From Lathyrus oleraceus (Eukaryota; Streptophyta; Magnoliopsida; Fabales; Fabaceae), in contig NC_066583.1 of the NCBI RefSeq assembly GCF_024323335.1, positions 276,727,416 to 276,791,415 on the forward strand: a stretch of 64,000 nt of DNA. Direction: 5' to 3'. This document shows positions 49,345-60,230 of this stretch, one piece after another. The stretch's first letter is position 1. Each line of letters opens with the position of its first letter. The notes below the pieces were generated by a model, which saw nothing but the letters and a program-made list of their open reading frames with translations, did not search any database and was not told where the DNA came from. The position numbers were made by a program, and so were the translations under genes.

Positions 49345-49361
49345 CCCCAGCAGAGTCGCCA
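49345..49361 (-). other. Primer-binding site of Ogre C
   Basis: TGGCGACTCTGCTGGGG on the minus strand, two bases from the LTR end at 49364. Identical to that of B, though the LTRs differ. Confidence 0.85.
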
Positions 49362-49842
49362 GCTGTCGCATTACGCGAAAAACCGGCGGGAAAACGAAAC
49401 AACAGAGCCGCCACCGTGCGTTATTTATCCCAAAGGAGGGAAAGGAAACGCTCGAAGTAAACCTGGAAAAGACATGGTCTCGCGATCGGAGAGAGATGGG
49501 ATCGGGAGTCGGTTATGCGAAGGGAAGGTATTAGCACCCCTACGCATCCGTCGTACTCGACGGGATCCACACACAAAAGAATAGAAGAAAGGTTGCTAAA
49601 GACTGCTCAAACACTGCACAAGGCTGGAAGGAAACACAGAAAAACGGAAGAAACGGGACTCGGCAGGATATCGCATCCTGGGCCTACGTAGTCTGTCAGA
49701 TACAGACATCAGAGTCGACGTAGTTCGGGACAGGGGAAACATGCTCGCTAGGATGTCGCATCCTATGCATACGTATCTTCTCTGACCAGAGAAGAATCAG
49801 AGCACTCGAAGCTCGGCTAACGCACGCCAAACAAAACCAACA

Positions 49843-50060
49843 CAGGAAACCGACTGCCAATCGCTGGACTTACGTCAGACTCCACACAAATAGGCAAACA
49901 TGGAAACCGAATGCCAATCGCTGGACTTACATCAGACTCCGAACCAACAAACACACACACAGGAAACCAACTGCCAATCGCTGGACTTATGTCAGACTCC
50001 AACAAGCAAACAAGACACAGGAAACCGACTGCCAATCGATGGACTTACGTCAGACTCCAA
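49843..50060. repeat. Four-copy 57-60 bp tandem array in the Ogre C LTR
   Basis: Units share ACTGCCAATCGCTGGACTTA followed by a GTCAGACTCC-like end, with variable A/C-rich linkers. The GAAACC start recurs at about 49846, 49903, 49963 and 50021. Present only once because the other LTR copy is cut before it. Confidence 0.85.
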
Positions 50061-52772
50061 ACACACACAAAAGAATGAAAAAGACAAAGGGCGCCCGGAG
50101 AGATCAGCTCATCTCCTGCCTACGTACCTCATCTGGTATGAGGATCAGGGCGACGTAGTTCCCCTACATAGGGAAAGAACTTCTGTCCTAACCAGAAACA
50201 AAGGGAGACACAAACTACTAGGGAGACTACGACTCGAGCCTAGAAGTTGTCATGCATACGATCCCTATGTTGAGGTTTCTATCCTAACTTGCACAGGAAG
50301 CAAGCTAACCTAAACAGCACAGTCAAACACAAGCACAAACGCAAGCACACACACTATATGCAAACAATTGGCTCACACAAGGCTAGGCTTTAATCAAGGG
50401 GTCAAATCAACCTCGACAAACAAGCCAACTGGAAGAGGGTGTGGTCAGCTCTTAACCCTAACATTGAGAGTTAGGGTGAAGTAGATGAAATGGGAAGTGA
50501 GGGTACGACCTCACAGCTCTTATCCCTGGCCTGGGAGAGCTTCAGACAATGAAAGTGTGGGAGTTCAGAATGTAGGAACTCTTCTCCACAGATGACAGAC
50601 ACAACATGATCTTGGGTTCTTATTCACAATGCATCAACACAATGGTGTGTGGGCAAAGTGAATGACACAACTGAATAGCAGGGGATGGATTACACATCCC
50701 TTTTATCTGCCGATTGCCTCCTAAGAGGTCTTTGAATGTACAGGGCACAACATTAAACAACCACAAGCATTGCCTCTTAAAGAGGACTTCAGACAGGTGC
50801 CTGCCCACATAACAGGACAGGTCTTCCAGACTACATGAAGTCAGAAGAATTATACCTCAGTGGTAAGCAAACCACAAGCTAGCAAAGCAAGTTCAAAATG
50901 AACTCAAAGCAACTTAGGTACCTGTGAAAAAATCTAAACCAATCAGTTTAACTGTACAGACAAACAAACAACAGTTAATCACACAGACAGACAAAGCATC
51001 AGGCAATAATGAGCAAGCCATAAGGCAAACTCAAATGAGTTAGCATCAACCTACAAAACACACAAGTGTTAGTAATCAAAAGCAAATATCAATGCTCAAA
51101 TGAGGAAGCATCATCAACTATGGACTTGGATGCTTAAACTTGAAATCAAAACCCACATGTAAGCCACAAACCACTAGGTCAAAGCCTAGGGTCAAAGATG
51201 GAGAAAAAAGTCAAAACACAACCTCAAATTTAACATGAATCATCCTTATCCAATCAAGAATAAGTCTCAAAAAGTCTCACACCAAGATCATTAAGCATAT
51301 TCATTTCATGAGCAAAACATGGCAAGGTATGCAAAAGCTAGTCACATTTGAAACATCAAGAAGAAAAATGCACATCAAATCCAAAATGACTCAAATAATC
51401 TTGGCAAAATTCATGAGTACACAAGAAATGTAACATGATCATCATACAAAAAATCAGGAGCATTGGATATCATTTGGCATGGCAATCACATGGTACAAAA
51501 CAGACAACCAAATGGGTGACACAAATTGTCACACCAAGTTAACTCAATCATAAAACAGAAATGACACATGGGAAAAATGTCAACCCAAAGCCAAAATGTT
51601 CATCAACATGTCTAGAATCCACACACAAAATTTCAGAATCATTGGATAAGAAACAAGCATTTTATGATGAAAGGAACAAGGCAATATCATAAATGGACAC
51701 ATGTTCAATCACCCTAGGACAAATCAATTTTTAAGCCAGGCACAATTTTGCAATTTATGATCATAAAAAAGTAGACAGGATAAGGAGCATTGTGCAAAAA
51801 ATTGGAGTGAAATTGATGCGTTTTTCAATTTATTGTGATTTTTTGAAGTTGAGGAAAAAATTTGAAAATGAAAATGAGCCAAGGCATGAAAATGGGAGGG
51901 AAAGTATGAAAATGGCATTGCATTTGAAAAAACGCCTTCGGCCAGGATCGAACCTGGCACGAATTTGAAATGTGGCGCGCTCCTAAAACGATGACGTTTT
52001 GCCTAAACCCTAGCGCTGGAAACAAATTTCCAGAACTCGTAGCAAACTATGCATGTTTCGTAGCTAATCTCAAGCAAAACCGTGGCTATGTCTGGAAACG
52101 AGGATATGCATAGGTTGAAGATGAAGATCATGATGATCTTCATGCAAAATTCCAGAAAATCTCAAAAACGCCCAGAAATCCACAAGACTAACACCAAACG
52201 ACTCCTTATGTCATGCACATGCAAGATCAACAATCAATTTAACATGAACCATCAAAACAAGCTTGGATCGAAGAAAAGAAAAAAATGCATCCAAACTTGA
52301 ATCGAGCATAACTTTGTCAATACAACACCAATTCACTCAAAATTTACACCAGCATCATCACCACTAAAAGCTCTACACAAATATCACAAAGAAATTGAGA
52401 ATTAAAGAGGTCGAATCCTGACCTTCTTGATGAGCAGAACCTGGAATCGTATGCTACAAGCTCAGCAATGCTTCAAATCTCCTCCACAATGCTGAATGAA
52501 GTGTTTGATGATGAATTGGACGCTCTAACACAACTGAATCCAGCTCAATTTGCAATTTCCATGGAACCTTCAAGCTTTGCATATGATCCAAACTAGCACG
52601 ATTGGCTTCGAATTCACGTCCAAACCTACTCAAATATGCTTCATGAACATGAATTCATCAATAGAAAAGGTCCTTGTGTGAAGAAATTGGAAAAAAAATT
52701 GAGAGAAACATTTGGTGATTCTTGAAATTCAGATCTGAAAAGCTTGTTAATCCTGAAAACAATTGGGATTAT

Positions 52773-52783
52773 CCTTATATATG
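52773..52783 (-). promoter_or_regulatory. TATA-like element in the Ogre C LTR
   Basis: Minus strand CATATATAAGG, about 1.0 kb from the LTR's 5' end. It is the best TATA candidate in this LTR; placed by sequence only. Confidence 0.4.
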
Positions 52784-53786
52784 CCATGCTAATCATGTTT
52801 AAAACCTGCTTAAGCCTAATGCAATTAAGATTAATCACCTATGAGGTGTATGTGCAAAATTAGATTTTCACCTCATGCACTAGCTAGCCACGTGAACAGT
52901 ACCAACTTTTGGCCCAAATCCTCTTAAAATCAGTCCATGCACCCTTTGGAATTGGTTTTGTATGCTCATGATCAACCAAAATGATTTTATGCAATTTTCT
53001 TCACAAATCTTCATGAACAAGCACATGCCCATGCAAAGGAAATTTATGCCATGTAATGCTATGCCTGGAAAGTACATGTCATGAGGATCACAATGCAAAA
53101 AGAACCACTCATTTTGGAGCTTTGGTTCAAAAGTTATGCTCATTTGAATTTTCAAATACACTTTGCCATGATTGGATAATATCTCCTCAACCACACATGA
53201 GAAATTCATGATCTTGGACTTTTTGGAAATGGGAGAGAACGATCTTCAACTTCCATGTTGGACAAAATTTCATTTGAAGCTTCCTTGATGATGTAATCTT
53301 GAGTTGGAGTTGGTCTAAAACCTTTCCATTTTTGGAAAGTTCAAATTATGGGTCACCTGCTATTTTGGGAAAGTCTTGACCTGACTTCAAATCCTTCAAT
53401 GTGAGTGTTTGAAATGTCACATGAGACTTATTTGAACATGAATGAAGCATCTCTAACCACTTCCCACCTTCAAATCCACAGTTGACTTTGTAGTTGACTT
53501 CTGTTGACTTTTTGGGGCCTCAGATGATTTGCACATGCACTGATGAGTTCTGAGCCTTCAACACTTGGCCAAATTATTTCAAAGTGATCCTTGAATCATG
53601 TGAGCTCATTGGAACCATCCTAGGGCTTTGATTTCATGGAAAAATGCTCTTGTTGCCCTGCACAGTTGAATCTCCTGACCAGTCTTGCCTGATGAGATGC
53701 AATGGACTATGCAATATGAATGCAATGTTAATAACCTAAAAATGAAATGTATATACAAATGGGAGGTGCAAATTTGAGGTGCTACA

Positions 53787-53791
53787 CTTGG
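53787..53791. repeat. Target-site duplication of Ogre C (right copy)
   Basis: CTTGG, partner of 38172-38176. It marks the point where B's LTR resumes. Confidence 0.9.
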
Positions 53792-53923
53792 TGGTCTCAA
53801 ACCACTCACACAAGTCCCAACCCAAGGGTAAAAGAGCCACACATGCTATGATCCTTGAGGCAATGCAATGAGCAAATGATATGATGCCATGAGGGATCTT
53901 AGGGTCAAAATTAGGGTCTTATA
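53792..53923 (-). repeat. Ogre B 5' LTR, outer 132 bp
   Basis: Continuation of the LTR broken at 38176. Read on the minus strand it begins TATAAGACCCTAATTTTG and GATCCCTCATG, like the D LTR start at 7181. It ends against the ATGAT target duplication. Confidence 0.88.
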
Positions 53924-54154
53924 ATGATTCTTGAAATCCTTCTTTTGTTGATCTGTCATAGCACTTATTGTTATATTATTTCCTTCAGCATTTACTGGCT
54001 GAACGTAGCCATCGACTACAAGATCCCAGAGATCAACATCATATCCCAGAAAGAAACTTTTGATTTTGTCTTTCCAGTAATCAAACTTTTCACCATCAAA
54101 TACAAGTCGTTTAGCGTTGTAGTGATTTTTTTCGTTGTTGTTAGCAATGACCAT
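53924..54154 (-). pseudogene. SIRE-like copia gag, N-terminal part
   Basis: Start ATG at 54154. The N-terminus (AKRLVFDGEKFDYWKDKIKS) is the typical start of plant copia gag with the DUF4219/UBN2-type region; it continues to KKDFKNH and is then cut by Ogre B at 53924. The rest of the gene is at 16059 and below. Bases 53924-53928 are the B target duplication. Confidence 0.88.
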
Positions 54155-54227
54155 TGTTTCTCACACAAACTAGATCGGTACTGAACATGGTAGAGTGTTA
54201 AAAAAAATTATCACAATCAGAACCGGA

Positions 54228-54239
54228 GCTCTGATGTCA
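54228..54239 (-). other. Copia primer-binding site
   Basis: Minus strand TGACATCAGAGC, two changes from TGGTATCAGAGC, the usual initiator tRNA-Met site of plant Ty1/copia elements. Next to the LTR end. Confidence 0.75.
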
Positions 54240-54241
54240 TA

Positions 54242-55782
54242 TGAAGGTGTGAAAAACACAAGAAAGTGTGTGTGGGAGGGGGGGAGGGGAGGGGGAATTG
54301 GGTTTTAAAAACAAAAGCTTTTTACCAACTCAAAAATTCCACACAATCAAAAGAACAAAGAGAGAAAGACACAAGGATTTTTATCCTGGTTCTCTTTAAA
54401 TCAAAACTACTCCAGTCCACCCGCCAAGGTGATTTTTCCTTATACATAAGGACTTAATCCACTATAATCAAACAGATTACAGAAATCACAAATAACAACT
54501 TTCTTTGTCTTCTCAAGGATCCGACTACAACTTAGTCTCCTTAAGGAAATCACAAAGAACATTTTTCTTTGTCTTCTCAAGGATCTGACTACAACGTAGT
54601 CTCCTAAAGGAAATTACAAAGAACAACTTACTTTGTCTTCTCAAGGATCCGACTATAACTTAGTCTCCTTAAGGAAACCACAGAGAACAAGTTTCTTTGT
54701 CTTCTCAAAGATCCGACTATAACTTAGTCTCCTTAAGGAAATCAAACAAACAAGTTTGAATACATATTCTGTGTTACAAGTTGCTTCTACACAATCAAAT
54801 TTCACACAAATGAAATACAATCACTTAAAGAAAAGTATGCACAAATTTAAGAGCTTTTCACATAGAAACAGTCTGGTAAAATGTTGTAGCAGTACTAACA
54901 TTTTCTTTAAGTCTCTAAGTCATACTTATATAGCATAAGAAAGAAACCGTTGGAGGGAAAATCAGGGATACCAAAAGAGCAGTTGTCCACTAACGGATTA
55001 GTGACAGGTGTGATGAATAATATTGGCCTTCGCCCATGTTTTCAGGAGTGGAAGGTATATTTTTTATTTGTACTAACTATTTGATCACGTATTCACTTTG
55101 ATCTTATCTTCAAATTCATTGGCTTCTGATGAAAATTTGATGAAGCATAAAGAGAAGAAACATAAAGCTAAAATCAGAATCTTCAGTCAGAATCTTGACC
55201 ACGTCAGGGTCTGGCTTGAGACCTTCATAGTCTGCAGTTAAGTAGCAAAACTTTATAATCTTCAGAATCTTAAGTTAGAACCTTGACAGCATCAGCGTCT
55301 GGCTTGAGATCTTTAGAGTCTTCAGCTAAGTAACAAAACTTCAGAAGCTTGCCATTCTTCAGAAGCTTGATAATCAGAGTCACTTCAGAAGGAGAAGCAG
55401 AGAGATCATTGCAGCAACAACATAACATCTTTCCAGAACTTCTTAGGAGTGAATCAACACAAAAGCAGAAAGAACATTGCAACAGCAATATAACATCTTT
55501 CAAAACTTCTTAAGAGTGAATTAGCACAGAAGCAGAAAGATCATTGCAGCATCAACATAGTATCTTTCAGAACTTTTCAAGTGTGATTCAATGTAAAAGC
55601 GAATTTCAGAACAAGTGTTTAGAAACTGATGATGTTGCACGTCATAAATTCATAATCAGAACTGGTTGTTAAAGCTACACAATAATAAACCGTTAGAGTG
55701 CCAAAATTATTCTCACATAAATACTACATTATCATCATCAAAACTCAAAAGTATAAATGCAAAACCAGATCTTGTTCTAACA
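54242..55782 (-). repeat. Copia 5' LTR (1.54 kb)
   Basis: Minus strand begins TGTTAGAACAAGATCTGG and ends CACACCTTCA, both familiar for SIRE-type LTRs of legumes. It contains two internal tandem arrays: four units of about 78 bp at 54500-54745 (TTTCTTTGTCTTCTCAAGGA) and three units of about 80 bp at 55385-55580 (GCAGAAAGATCATTGCAGCA). A G-rich run lies at 54274-54296. Confidence 0.85.
54500..54745. repeat. Tandem array in the copia LTR (about 78 bp x 4)
   Basis: Each unit contains TTTGTCTTCTCAAGGATC, CGACTACAACTTAGTCTCC and TTAAGGAAATCACAAAGAAC, with a few substitutions between units. Confidence 0.8.
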
Positions 55783-56165
55783 CCTTCTTGCACAATTGGT
55801 GGTGTAACTGTCGTCGACGGTATGACCATCGTGCTAAGCTCAATCGACGTCGCAGTGACTCTGTTTTCCTCATTGATATTAGATGGTTGTTCTCTATTGT
55901 TGTTTATGGGAATATACATTCTTCTTACGTATTTCCTTGTAGGTTTCCTAATTTATCTCTTAGTTATCCTACCACTTCTCAATCTCATGCACACTGAGTC
56001 AATGAAATGAAGAAAACAAAAATGAGAGTTTGCAAATGAAACATTAACCTTCACACAAAATGGTTCCACTGGGCATGTCAATTTATTTACTGGTGAATTT
56101 GGTAAACAAAATAAGTTTCTATTAATACTTAAAGTATCAAACTCAAAAATATCTTCGAACATGTT
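55783..56165 (-). other. Unassigned retroelement-like piece
   Basis: Minus-strand short open stretches contain MRLRSGRITKR (about 55955-55990), a phrase like those that open some plant Ty3/gypsy gag proteins. Just upstream, the minus strand has CATGCCCAGTGGAACC (about 56060-56078), a possible degraded PBS. No frame longer than about 70 codons, so I do not assign a protein. It could be the 5' end of a further gypsy element. Confidence 0.3.
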
Positions 56166-56849
56166 TGTGTGAGTTGTAGTTTTTGAACATGTTATTGTCG
56201 AAATCGAAGAGCGGTGTTTGAAAGATAATGGTCCGAATTTAAGTGAAATTAAAATGTAAAAGCTTTGAAAATAAAGTGACTGGAATAGAAATATAAAGAT
56301 TTAAAGGTAAAATGATAGAAAATAACTTGAATGCAGTAATAAATTGAATGTAAAATTCTTTGAATTCATAAAAGTGGAACATATATGTACATATTTCCTC
56401 ACTCGTTTCTCAATACGCGAATACTTTGAGTTTGCAGAATTTTTAGTATAATTGCGGACCCCTATAACATAAGAAAAAGTCTTCTTATATACTAGCCTAA
56501 AAATAACTACCCACAACGGTCGACTAGACACATTGCGCCACGTCTCATCCCCATGCAATTGTCATCTTTGACGAACTTCCACGTCTATCTGAATAACCAC
56601 CCGGTCTTATTCATGCCTAATTTATTCGATTGATAAAAAATAACCAACCCAAATATTGAAAATTTCACTAAGTCCAGATTTCACACATTCCCTTGGTCTT
56701 TGACTAGCGTTCGACTAGGAATTGTTAAGTTACCCTTCGATGTACCAAAGTCATCAATTCAATCTTATGATCTCAATCGACCACATTCGACTTCACCTCA
56801 CTATGACACGCCTTTGTGTCTTGCTTACCATTAATATTCATGTCGAAAA
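56166..56849. other. AT-rich sequence without a recognised feature
   Basis: Possibly the LTR of the element suggested by 55783-56165. I see no reliable repeat end, coding frame or RNA gene. Confidence 0.3.
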
Positions 56850-58090
56850 TCCAAGGTAACACACAAATTATTGAAATATTTAGAATCTGTTTTAGGTTGC
56901 TAGACCAAACTAGATTTATTATAATTAGTACCTCTTTAATTACCCAATATGATATTCAAGTTATCTCTCCTTTTGATAAGTTTACCAAAAGTATTATGAA
57001 AATATTCAATCTCCTTTTTTAAGACTTTGCATTATATACACTTGATATATTTATCTTATAAATTTTCAGAAGATGTAGAAAGATAATTTTTATTCAAGAA
57101 AGTTTGTTTATCCCTAATAAGTTCTATTTGCTTGATTAAGTTTTCTTTTTACGATTCACGAGAAGAAATGGTCTTGTTAGAGATGGAAAAAATATTTTTT
57201 AATTTACTTGATTCATTACATAATTCTTTATAGATAATAAACATTTCATTATAGGTAAATTTATTTTCAAGGTCGTTTACCTCATTTTCTTAATAATTTT
57301 TCAATAGAGACGTGTTTGCTTCCCCCTCTTTTTCATATTCATCGAACGAGTCCATGTCATTGTTATATCACTCATTGTAAGCTCATTTATCAAGATCTTC
57401 ACCTTATTCAACTTCACTTTCTTGGATATTTTCTTTCATGACAAGTTAATTTATCTTTATTTTCTTCCTCTTTAAGTTCTTTGAGATTATTTAGATCGTG
57501 CACGTGTTGCTCTAATTTACCAAACAAAATTATCAAAATCCTACATTAATAATTCTTATATTATGAAATTATATTTAATTTATGTTTCAAACAACAATTT
57601 AAACATCTAAGAAATTTCTTTGTCAAATCTTAATTTTTGAAGTTTTGCCATTACCAAGAATTTTGAGATAGTTAATTTTATGGATACCATCTTTCAATGC
57701 TTCCTTTGGATTTTATCCTAGGTAACTTACACTTATGTTTTAACTTGTTCATTCTAACCTTTTTGATCTCAATAGTTCCTTCATCGATCATTTTAAGGAT
57801 ATCACACTTTTTTTTTTGCAGACATATCCTATAATATATGAAAGAACTCTTTTATTCCTGAGAAATTATTTTAAAATTATTTGCTTTCAAATTGAATTGC
57901 ATTTTTTCTTTTTTGTATACGATCCATAGATATTTAGGTTTATTTACCACTTCATTACTCATAGAATTAGAGGCATAAATAATTTGTATTCTACATCGCC
58001 CCATACATTAATATCAACACCATTAAGAAAAAATTCCATTATTTCTTTCCAATAACTATACCTTTGCCATTGAAAGGTAGATGTTAGTTT
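56850..58090 (-). pseudogene. Degenerate Ty1/copia gag (second copia element)
   Basis: Reading the minus strand with frequent stops and frame changes gives gag-like pieces: DILKMIDEGTIEIKK (about 57780), an acidic coiled-coil middle, and FHNTFGKLIKRRDNLNIILG (about 56950), typical of the C-terminal gag region of plant copia elements. It is much more decayed than the SIRE copy. Start and end are approximate. Confidence 0.6.
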
Positions 58091-59050
58091 ATGGAACATC
58101 ATCCTTTCTACTGAGACAATTAATCTATAAACAAGAGTTAGACACTGATGTCACTTATTGATCAAGAGATTTTAAACACAAGAGGCAGTGTGAATTATGA
58201 TTTAATTGTTTTCCAAAGCATAAAGAATAAAACTATTTTAATTCATATTTTAAGTTGATGGTAGAATAAGAAAAAATAGATAACAAATAAAAGGAAAATT
58301 AAGAAAAATATTTTAGAGAGTAAGGAAAGCACACACAAGATTTATTATGGTTCAACCTAAAACTAAAACGCCTATGTCCAACCTCCAAAAATAACACCTT
58401 GAGAGTTTTCACTATCAACCAAGCTTTTAACACACGTTGAGTTCACAATCTTTACACCAAGATTTAATCACAGGTCCAACATGCAATATTTTACATAATA
58501 TTTTTATCATAGATTCAGATTGCAACCCTTATACTTTGTAAGTTCAAGAGAAGAGTACTCTCTTGATTTTACAATATAGATAAGAAAAATATCAAAGGTT
58601 ACACAAGTTACTTTATAATGGCTTCTCTCTCAGCACTAAAAAAATATCTCTTGAGTGCATATAAATAATGAAAAAAAATGTAAGAGTAGAAGAGAATGAT
58701 TGTCGTGTATTTTCAAATAAGTACAAGAGCTCTTTATATATTAAAGCAATCATTAAGAACACACAAAAAACAAGACTTTTAAAAGATTCAAAAATCGATC
58801 GGCAATCATTAATGGCAAGACTATAACTAATTATGCAAATTCATTTTTGGAAAGTTTAGCGTAGATCTTATCCATAATCGATTAAGTCCACTCCATAATT
58901 GATTTATCGGCGAGAAATATCTCTTAACTGATAATACTACAACCATAATCGATTAGAGAGAAAAAATGCAAAGATTTTTTTTAAATAATTATTTTTTTAA
59001 AAAAAATCAAAAATAATCATAATTTCAAAAAAAATTATAAAAATGGGCAC
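58091..59050 (-). repeat. Probable PBS and LTR of the degenerate copia element
   Basis: GACACTGATGTCACTTATTG at about 58140 resembles the reverse complement of a copia tRNA-Met PBS with flank. The following roughly 0.85 kb of AT-rich sequence is where its 5' LTR should be, but I cannot define the outer end. Confidence 0.4.
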
Positions 59051-59069
59051 TTTTTTGTCCTAACTTACA

Positions 59070-59150
59070 CATGGGCGACACCCTAGATGGCGCATACCCT
59101 TTAATAGGAGGGCAAGTCGCCACTAGGAGTGGCGCCTACTCCTATTTTTT
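59070..59150. other. GC-rich block with a small hairpin
   Basis: A compact GC-rich block inside AT-rich DNA. CGCCAC and GTGGCG pair around a 5-base loop (about 59112-59128), and GGCGACACC / GTCGCC phrases recur. It may mark an end of the transposon to the right, but I found no inverted partner on the other side. Confidence 0.35.
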
Positions 59151-59313
59151 TTTTTAGTATTTTTTTTGCTTTTTTTTTAATTTTTTTAATATATTTTTAA
59201 TTATTTTTTTAATTTTTTTAAATCTTTTTTAACTAATTTTAAATTTATTAATTTATGTTTATTATAAATTATATTAATTTATATTAATACATATATATAA
59301 ATAATATTATTTA

Positions 59314-59353
<40 letters not shown>

Positions 59354-59400
59354 TTATATATATTAATTTAATTTATAACTAAATAATATTATTTATAAAT
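59151..59400. repeat. Low-complexity A/T tract with a (TA)n microsatellite
   Basis: T-rich runs followed by TTTATTA-type sequence. The pure (TA)n run is at about 59320-59349. Confidence 0.85.
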
Positions 59401-59587
59401 TTTTGGGAGAATTAGGGTTAATCATGTTAGGGTTAATTAATCAATTATAATTAGGATTTATTGATCGGTTATAATTAGAGTTTGGTAGTTATGACCTAAT
59501 TCAAACCCTAATTCTCCCTAAGACTAATTAATCAAGTGCGACACTAATTAGGATTAAGTACATTGGTGTACAACCTAGATTTTTTCC

Positions 59588-59595
59588 TATAAATA
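59588..59595 (+). promoter_or_regulatory. TATA box before the small ORF
   Basis: TATAAATA, 66 bp before the ATG at 59661, a normal plant spacing for a short leader. Confidence 0.5.
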
Positions 59596-59660
59596 AAGTG
59601 TTATTTCCTTGCATTTTCTTCACCACTTTTTCCTATCACTTTCTCTATCAAGTTGAGTTC

Positions 59661-60014
59661 ATGGCATCCTCCAGACCGTCATCATGGCAGCGAACATCAT
59701 CAAGGCGACCGGATCCTGAACCAGTAATCTTAAAAAGGGATGGGCATGTTATTTTCTCGTCTGTCAAACCCCCTATGGAGATGAAATTTTGGAACATCCG
59801 TTTGTTGGACCAACTAAAAAGGTCTTTGATGTCTTGGTTAGAGGGAGATTACCAACCTGGTGAAGTCATCAGAAGGATTTAGAGGCTTAGAACAAGGTTC
59901 TCATTTGAAACTGGAGAAACGGTATGTTGGTGGGTTGAAGTTGAAAGCGACATTGATTGCATCCAAATGATGCATGGATCAGATGACATGGTGTTAACTG
60001 TTGTAATTTCCTAG
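59661..60014 (+). pseudogene. Small ORF convergent to the MULE transposase (117 codons, one stop)
   Basis: ATG at 59661, then a Ser/Arg-rich start (MASSRPSSWQRTSSRRPDPE) and a globular-looking part (FWNIRLLDQLKRSLMSWLEG; VCWWVEVESDIDC). A TAG at 59880-59882 breaks it; the frame then continues open to TAG at 60012-60014. It faces the MULE gene with about 215 bp between the 3' ends, a stretch rich in TTGTTCTTGTT repeats. I recall similar hypothetical proteins in legumes but no named domain. It may be an accessory gene of the transposon. Confidence 0.5.
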
Positions 60015-60230
60015 ATTTTAATGGTTGTTTGTGTTGTTGTTCTTGTATTTGTTATTGTTCTAGTACTTGTTCTTGTTTTAGTACTTGTTCTTGTTCCAAT
60101 ATTTGTTTTTGTTTTAGTATTTGTTGTTCTAATGTTAGATGTTTGTTGTTCCAATGTCATCTTCTATTTGGAATAAAAAGTAAACTTTATTGATAAATAG
60201 CATTGGTACACAGAGTTATGAATATGAAAA

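Larger units (their letters stand above)
38177..53786 (-). mobile_element. Ogre C, 15.6 kb, internally deleted
   Basis: Minus-strand Ogre of a different LTR subfamily (LTR plus-strand start TGTCGCATTACGCG). From right to left: 5' LTR (53786-49364), PBS (49361-49345), leader with a foldback insertion, ORF1 (46790-45150), gag-protease (44812-41433), intron (41432-41189), RT-RH-aRH-integrase zinc finger (41188-38594), then only 417 bp of the 3' LTR (38593-38177). Target duplication CTTGG flanks it. The integrase core, 3'UTR, polypurine tract and about 4 kb of LTR are missing. It is the youngest of the nested set since it lies inside B. Confidence 0.93.
49364..53786 (-). repeat. Ogre C 5' LTR (4.4 kb)
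   Basis: Plus-strand start TGTCGCATTACGCG, end GAGGTGCTACA; followed by the target duplication CTTGG. Its first 417 bp recur at 38177-38593. It contains a four-unit tandem array (49843-50060) and a TATA-like element at 52773-52783 (CATATATAAGG on the minus strand). No host gene. Confidence 0.9.
16060..53923 (-). mobile_element. Ogre B, 22.2-kb element split by Ogre C
   Basis: Complete-length Ogre element on the minus strand. From right to left: 5' LTR (53923-53792 plus 38176-33428), PBS (33421-33405), leader, ORF1 (32854-31370), gag-protease (about 31130-27758), intron (27757-27485), RT-RH-aRH-integrase (27484-24025), 3'UTR (24024-20610), truncated 3' LTR (20609-16060). It is bounded by target duplication ATGAT. 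Subtracting the 15,615 bp added by C (element plus one duplicated target) leaves about 22.25 kb, the usual Ogre size. It has 12 nonsense codons in gag-pol and has lost its polypurine tract, so it is not autonomous. Confidence 0.93.
53929..55782 (-). mobile_element. SIRE/Maximus-like copia element, upstream half
   Basis: 5' LTR (55782-54242), PBS (54239-54228) and start of gag. The second half lies at 14483-16059, displaced by the nested Ogre elements. The 3' LTR is not present. Bases following the LTR (55783-55787, CCTTC) would be the target duplication. Confidence 0.82.

Noticed and set aside
51932..51955. Minus-strand GGTTCGATCC flanked by CCAGG/CTGG, like a tRNA T-arm or pol III B box
   Set aside because: No A box, anticodon arm or acceptor stem at the right distance; it lies within the Ogre C LTR. 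Probably chance or an old fragment.
53234..53600. Possible host gene exon upstream of the copia gag
   Set aside because: Sequence belongs to the Ogre C LTR, whose end at 53786 and target duplication are clear.
55666..56010. 114-codon plus-strand open frame with hydrophobic C-terminus
   Set aside because: It starts inside the copia LTR and crosses the insertion border into unrelated sequence, so it is fortuitous.
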